Both the position numbers and the translations under genes were made by a program. From JAKAFX01 sp049965715 (GTDB lineage Archaea > Thermoplasmatota > Thermoplasmata > Thermoplasmatales > Thermoplasmataceae), in assembly GCA_049965715.1 (NCBI GenBank), contig JBMFWA010000002.1:62001-126000 (forward strand): 64,000 nt of DNA, read 5' to 3'. Of this stretch, positions 59,591-64,000 are shown one piece after another. The notes beneath the pieces were generated by a model. That model searched no databases, was not told where the DNA came from, and was given only the letters and a program-made list of their open reading frames with translations. Position 1 is the stretch's first letter. Each line of letters starts with the position of its first letter.

Positions 59591-61987
59591 TCATGTGCCG
59601 GAACCGTTGATCCTGTCATATAGCAGTCTCAACCCGTCTTCCACAAGGAACCATACGAAAGCGTATGCTATAACCATAAGAGCTATCAGATTTCCAATAG
59701 GCGCCACTAAGAGTCCGTATGCGGTCATAAAGTAACCGACCACCATTGTGGAGATGAGTGCAATAAAGAGAGGGGTACTTGGCATAACTTTCCAGAAAGC
59801 TTTCTTGGACCTTGTGACAAACATTGTAAGATGCCCCGATACGACCAGTTTCAGAAACACCAGCGAAAGAATCTCTGGAATTCCCATGTGCAAAATGGAA
59901 AGACCTATATAGATCAGAAGAAGAGTTTCAAAGGCCCCCACACCGCCCAGAAGTGCGGGCAGGCCCCCTATATACTTCATTCGCCAGCGCTCTGGCGTGT
60001 TGTGAAAAAGCACGTTGTCGGTTGATACAGCTATTATCGGAAGATCATTGAGGAGAGCCAGAACTATCAGCAGGAGTGCAGAAATAGGGTAGAAATGCCA
60101 GATCATTATAGCGACTGTGACAAAAACAAGAATCCTCAAAGTTTCCGTGATCCTGTAAAGCACATAACTCTGCATTCTCTGGAATATCCTTCTACCCTCT
60201 TCAACCGCAGTTATTATTGTTGACAGCCCGGAATCTGTAAGAACTATATCTGCCGCCGCTCTGGCTGCATCTGTGGCCCCTTGAACAGCTATTCCAACTT
60301 GTGCTTCCTTGAGCGCTGGTGCATCATTTACGCCGTCTCCGGTCATGCCGATTGTATGCCCCCTCTTTTCCATACCCTTCACTATCAGGTATTTGTCTTC
60401 GGGGTAGACTCCCGCATATGTTCCTGCTTCTTCTATCTCCTCCCATTTTCCGTTCTCCACGGCGTCCCTGATGTCTTTACCAGTCAGAACCTTCGGTTTG
60501 AGCCCAAGCTCCTTGCCTATCTCAGAAGCTATGGCTTCATTGTCCCCGGTTATCATTTTGACTTCCACGCCCATCTGCTCTGCCCGGAGGATTGTTTCCT
60601 TTGAGTCCTCCCTCAACGGATCGAATAACGGTATGAGACCCACAAACTGCCATTCATCACCGGATTTTTTGGCAACAGCAATGACACGATATCCTTTCTC
60701 AGCATATTCCCCGACTTTTGCTATGATCAAAGCGTTCTGATCTGTTTTGCACATGGAAAGGATTGTATTCGGTTCACCCTTCATCACTCTGAAGTTTTCG
60801 CCGTTTCTTGAAACGTCTGCTTCAGTTCTCTTTATTGCAGGATCAAAAGGAACGAACTCTTTCCTTACGTATCCGTCGTCGGATTTTCCTTTCAGAGCTG
60901 CAAACACAGCCTGATCTATGGCATCGGCATCCTCACGCATGGATGCCAGTGCTGCATACAGCATGACATCATCCAGGCTGAACTCCCCAAAGGTTGTCAC
61001 ATCCCCCACTGCTAAGCTGTTTTTTGTGAGAGTGCCTGTCTTGTCAGAGCATAGAACATCCATGCTTGCCAGTTCCTCGATTGACACCAGCCTGGTCACT
61101 ATGGCCTTCTTCTCGGCAAGGGAAAGTGCCCCAAGGGCCATTGTGACGGTGAGAACAACCGGCAGTGCGATTGGTATGGATGCAACCAGAAGGATAAGGA
61201 GGAAAAGCAGATCGCTCAGCACCGGAAAACCCAGATATACACCGTAGTAAAATACGAATCCCCCAAGAAGAATGGCAATTCCTACAAGAAAATAAACAAT
61301 CTTTGAGATTATTTTTGACAGTCCTGTGACGTTTGATGCAGTGGCCACCAGATGAGTTGTGCGTCCAAAGAATGTGTTTTCTCCAGTTCCCGTGACAACC
61401 ACACTCATTTCGCCCTGTTTTACTATTGATGCGGAGAATACAATATCTCCAGGATGGACTTCCTTTGGTAGGGATTCTCCGGTAAGCGCGGACTGATCTA
61501 CTGAGAGGAACACACCGTCCACCAGTTTTCCATCAGCGGGAACGATATCACCCATTCTCAGCCTGATTATATCTCCGGGAACAAGATTTCTGGCATCCGT
61601 CGTCTGCCACTTGCCGTCTCTTAGAACCCTCGTTCTGAGTGCCAACTTCCCCATCAACTGTTTGATTGCATTTCCTGCACTCTCTTCCTGCCAGAATGTG
61701 ACGAAGACGTTTGTCAGGAGAAGGACAACGATCAGCGCAAAGTCGTCCCAGTGATTTATGATTGCTGAAACTACAGCAGCAGCTTCTATTGCAATGGGCA
61801 TCGGACCGTAGAAATAGAGAAGGAATTTCTTTATTGGATTTACTTCCTTTTCCTTTATTTCGTTGTAACCGTATGTCTCTATCCTTTTGTTTGCCTCTGT
61901 GGTTGACAGTCCTCCAAAGCTGGATCCGAGATCTTTCAACGCTTCTTCTGTGCTCAATTTACCATAATCTATACCCTTTGCAGCCAT
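59591..61987 (-). CDS. Plasma-membrane proton-efflux P-type (P3A) ATPase
   Basis: 798 residues, about 10 TMs. Motifs in order: SALTGESLPKE near residue 170, phosphorylated aspartate in CSDKTGTLTKN near residue 315, MITGDN near residue 455, and MTGDGVNDAPALK near residue 535. The N-terminal cation ATPase segment is LSTEEALKDLGSSFGGLS. NDLPIIAVSTDN in a late TM region and the short length fit proton-pumping P3A ATPases, which would move protons out of the cytoplasm. Fungal/plant-type proton ATPases of this group occur in acidophilic Thermoplasmata and methanogens. Metal-ion transport cannot be wholly excluded. Confidence 0.92.
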   Translation of the reverse strand: MAAKGIDYGKLSTEEALKDLGSSFGGLSTTEANKRIETYGYNEIKEKEVNPIKKFLLYFYGPMPIAIEAAAVVSAIINHWDDFALIVVLLLTNVFVTFWQEESAGNAIKQLMGKLALRTRVLRDGKWQTTDARNLVPGDIIRLRMGDIVPADGKLVDGVFLSVDQSALTGESLPKEVHPGDIVFSASIVKQGEMSVVVTGTGENTFFGRTTHLVATASNVTGLSKIISKIVYFLVGIAILLGGFVFYYGVYLGFPVLSDLLFLLILLVASIPIALPVVLTVTMALGALSLAEKKAIVTRLVSIEELASMDVLCSDKTGTLTKNSLAVGDVTTFGEFSLDDVMLYAALASMREDADAIDQAVFAALKGKSDDGYVRKEFVPFDPAIKRTEADVSRNGENFRVMKGEPNTILSMCKTDQNALIIAKVGEYAEKGYRVIAVAKKSGDEWQFVGLIPLFDPLREDSKETILRAEQMGVEVKMITGDNEAIASEIGKELGLKPKVLTGKDIRDAVENGKWEEIEEAGTYAGVYPEDKYLIVKGMEKRGHTIGMTGDGVNDAPALKEAQVGIAVQGATDAARAAADIVLTDSGLSTIITAVEEGRRIFQRMQSYVLYRITETLRILVFVTVAIMIWHFYPISALLLIVLALLNDLPIIAVSTDNVLFHNTPERWRMKYIGGLPALLGGVGAFETLLLIYIGLSILHMGIPEILSLVFLKLVVSGHLTMFVTRSKKAFWKVMPSTPLFIALISTMVVGYFMTAYGLLVAPIGNLIALMVIAYAFVWFLVEDGLRLLYDRINGSGT

Positions 61988-62213
61988 GCGCCATGTCAGG
62001 CATGATAAACATTCAAGGTATTAGATGCTTTCATACTACAATACGGATCAAAAACCTCGGGATGATTGAGAACATGTCATATTTGAAGGGTATTCACCGG
62101 ATACTTTTCCATGTTATGGTTTCAGTCGTTTATGGGATATTGAAAACAGGCCTTTGATGAATGGTTGTTCACTTCTGGAGTCATATTATCATTGATTGAA
62201 ATAGGCCGCGACC

Positions 62214-62640
62214 TCAGGTCTCGTCATATAAATGACTAGAACTATCCCTATCATTATATCCCTGGTGATAGAGAGAAAAAAGCACTGTCAGAATGAAGAT
62301 ACCAAGCATTGCCATAAATTTTCCCGGCCAGTAGTCCTCAAACAGTAAGATTCCTGTTATGATATTGAACAATGAAAGAGCGATGTCCAGTTAGCTCGGA
62401 TACCTGAGCGTGACTGTAATTGCAAACACTCCCAACAGGATCTCAAAAGCCGCAAGAAGAACAACGCCCAGTGGGATGGGTATTTTACGGGCAAATGATG
62501 AGTCGAAATTAATTGGTTCACCGCAATAGGGAAAGTGATTGAAGTCAGCATTAACCGGAAAACCGCAGACTTTACAGAAAGAATTCTCCTCCTGCCCCCA
62601 TCTTGAACTATCCCCATCCCATTTAAATATATTTCCAGAC
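62214..62640 (-). pseudogene. Zinc-ribbon membrane protein with in-frame TAA and no start
   Basis: One minus-strand frame encodes a coherent protein: RWGQEENSFCKVCGFPVNAD then NHFPYCGEPINF (zinc ribbon; one of the expected four cysteines appears as Phe), a TM helix (PLGVVLLAAFEILLGVFAI), then TAA at 62391-62393, and in the same frame LDIALSLFNIITGILLFEDY and FMAMLGIFILTVLFSLY, ending at TGA 62214-62216. Upstream, the frame opens after TAG with no ATG, GTG or TTG in a suitable place. The start and the internal stop thus both point to decay. An 86-codon frame that overlaps it in another phase is a shadow. Confidence 0.6.
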
Positions 62641-62802
62641 TATGAGGGAGAGATTTGCGCCTTCAGAACCAGTTTTAACTGATCTTTGATGAGGCAAGCT
62701 ATACATTCTGCGCTTCGGATTAGCGTTTCCTGTTGTAAGAGATAATGAGACTTTCTACAATCATGAAATCGGAATGACCGGTCATCCGGTCTGGTTCTTT
62801 CT

Positions 62803-63093
62803 TCATTCGTGAATTCCGTTAATAAATATTATTGCAACAACGGCAATTATCAGTCCTAATATGGTACTCAGGTTGAGATAAGACCCTGGACCCAGTGGAT
62901 ACTGGATTTGCAAAACCATAACAACAAAAAGCAGAGAAACGAACCCTGATGAGACCCATTTCATAAAGTCATTGTATGATTCCATATTGGAATAACGAAC
63001 TATTTCTAATAAATCTTCGGAAATGGACAGCCTTGCAGTATCCTTCTCCCGTAGCATTTCTTTCTCATTTTGTAATTCACCAATCTCACGCAT
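62803..63093 (-). CDS. Small membrane protein with N-terminal coiled region
   Basis: 96 residues. Residues 1-45 are charged and helical (GELQNEKEMLREKDTA); two TM segments follow at about 47-64 (GFVSLLFVVMVLQI) and 75-91 (STILGLIIAVVAIIFI). No family recognised. The reading frame is uninterrupted and the composition gene-like. The preceding region 62641-62802 has nothing visible. Confidence 0.55.
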   Translation of the reverse strand: MREIGELQNEKEMLREKDTARLSISEDLLEIVRYSNMESYNDFMKWVSSGFVSLLFVVMVLQIQYPLGPGSYLNLSTILGLIIAVVAIIFINGIHE

Positions 63094-63290
63094 TCCTCAG
63101 CTGTCCTGATTGGTTCTTCTTTTCACTCAATCATACATATCGGACACTTTCCCAAGCTCGCATCTCCCTATTTTTCTTTATCACTTGCACTGCTTTTCCA
63201 GACCGGCTTTTCCATAATTTGCAATCGTCCCCTCACTCTTAATGTAGCCATTTCAAAAAAAGATATTAAGGATATGATGCTGTTTAGAAG

Positions 63291-63986
63291 ATGCTCGTAA
63301 GAATCGCAGGTCTCGGTGACTGGAAAGCCATCTCACACATTTCCAGCATATCAGGATATGATGATTACATCAATGAAATGGGCATTTCATACCTCGACAG
63401 CAGAGAAGTTTATGTGCATGAGTCTGAAGACACGATAAAGGGTTTCATCAGAATTGAGAATTTGTTTGGGAGGTCCCAGTGGCTCAGCGGACTCAGGGTT
63501 CATCCTGATTACAGGAGAAGGGGCATTGCCCTGGAGCTGACATATTTCGCACTGAAGAAGGCAAAAGAGGATGGAATTCACATATCCAGGCTGCTCATAG
63601 AGGAAAGGAACACGCCTTCGCTAAATCTTGCCACTAAATGCGGCTTCACAAAGCGTGACTGCTATTATTTTCTCATCGGTTCTCCTGTTCCTGCATATAT
63701 AGGAAATGGGCGTATGCCGGAAACCGGAACAATTGTGGACATGGGATGGAAATTTGCCGACATCTGTGAAATTCCTCCAAATCTTCCTGTATTTTTAAGG
63801 TCCGGAAAATGGGTGTTTTTGAAATTCGGGAACCATTACCATGTGACGGCCGCTGGCACTTCTGACCTGACATTTACCGGCGATGGCGTTACATGCATCA
63901 GCGGCCAGAACATGACTCCCGGACTGATGAAGTATGTTATGCCCGATTTTCCTTCAGCATGCGTTTTTGAGAAACAGATAAGGTAA
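63291..63986 (+). CDS. GNAT-family N-acetyltransferase
   Basis: 231 residues. The GNAT core is in the N-terminal 135: strand IKGFIRIENLFG, the acetyl-CoA motif VHPDYRRRGIALELTYFALK near residue 72 (R/Q-x-x-G-x-A form) and SLNLATKCGF near residue 111. The C-terminal 95 residues form an additional part of unknown role, seemingly a second GNAT-like or lid domain (VFLRSGKWVFLKFGNHYHV). Substrate unknown. A TATA-like AGATATTAAGGATA lies about 25 bases before the ATG. Confidence 0.85.
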   Translation: MLVRIAGLGDWKAISHISSISGYDDYINEMGISYLDSREVYVHESEDTIKGFIRIENLFGRSQWLSGLRVHPDYRRRGIALELTYFALKKAKEDGIHISRLLIEERNTPSLNLATKCGFTKRDCYYFLIGSPVPAYIGNGRMPETGTIVDMGWKFADICEIPPNLPVFLRSGKWVFLKFGNHYHVTAAGTSDLTFTGDGVTCISGQNMTPGLMKYVMPDFPSACVFEKQIR

Positions 63987-64000
63987 GTGAAACCCATTCA

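Noticed and set aside
62357..62617. 86-codon minus-strand frame with a hydrophobic middle
   Set aside because: A different phase of the same DNA encodes the zinc-ribbon protein (CKVCG, PYCGEP), which is the more convincing reading.
1..64000. CRISPR array, cas genes, toxin-antitoxin or restriction system
   Set aside because: No regularly spaced repeats and no recognisable proteins of these systems were seen on either strand.

Overview
The window is chromosomal DNA from an archaeon, most probably an acidophilic member of the Thermoplasmatales. The RNA polymerase subunits, aIF1A, aIF2-gamma, eS6, eS8, SRP19, PriL, Rpp21, SecE and Spt5 are all of archaeal type. Promoters look like TATA boxes with no bacterial -35 element. 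Three further signs narrow it down: rpoB is one unsplit gene, the 5S rRNA gene stands alone without 16S or 23S, and there are an AGT-endonuclease V fusion gene (a domain pair reported from Ferroplasma) and a P3-type proton-pumping ATPase, as expected for life in acid. I cannot name the species from sequence alone.

Layout. 1-1453: hemC (cut by the window edge) and hemD, then an initiator tRNA-Met on the minus strand. 1631-11992 (minus): a large information-processing block read as tRNA-Lys, rpoH, rpoB, rpoA1, rpoA2, nusA-like, aIF1A, rio1 and a KH protein. 12259-15208: mtnA, trpS, a histidine phosphatase and the solitary 5S gene. 15240-17471: gene-poor DNA with a decayed IS5-type transposase, a secreted protein and a fragment of another. 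17472-23729: a RAD55/KaiC-like ATPase, hemB and the etfA-etfB-fixX-fixC electron-transfer operon. 24002-27357: an oxidoreductase, a MagIII-like DNA glycosylase, aIF2-gamma and eS6. 27502-33354: an accessory island with an MFS transporter, two tandem related methyltransferases, a small membrane protein, a glycosyltransferase overlapping a nucleotidyltransferase, and a 4-TM protein. 33414-33720: an IS605-type remnant.

34018-37024 carries secE, spt5, an unknown 469-residue protein and a PUA protein. 37131-40398 is a methylcitrate-type operon (prpD, prpB, prpC). 40402-42336 (minus) is a tight trio: an IMPase/NADP-phosphatase-like gene, NAD kinase and a JAMM metalloprotease. 42636-44279 holds a secreted protein broken by a stop codon and a secreted lipase-like hydrolase. 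44383-46793 (minus) is the uS13-uS4-uS11-rpoD operon. 47006-51706 has a DUF357 protein, two unknown proteins, eS8, SRP19, priL and pepQ. 51842-54011 is queE-pyrC-rpp21. 54320-57430 is an MMPL/RND-type exporter, followed by the AGT-EndoV fusion and tRNA-Leu. 58952-59580 is a second IS605-type remnant, clearly related to the first. The end has the proton ATPase, a broken zinc-ribbon membrane gene, a small membrane protein and a GNAT acetyltransferase.

Most of the window is ordinary, densely packed archaeal housekeeping with many 1-4 base overlaps. The points most worth following are: two tandem ATCC-N4-GGAT palindromes beside the priL TATA box; the NAD kinase gene that seems to start with CTG inside a CTGA overlap, next to an IMPase gene (an unfused version of the archaeal NADP phosphatase/NAD kinase pair); N-terminal extensions on Spt5 and RpoA2; two related IS605 graveyards plus an IS5 graveyard; and two secreted or membrane genes interrupted by in-frame TAA codons. 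I saw no CRISPR array, no intact insertion sequence and no obvious defence system.
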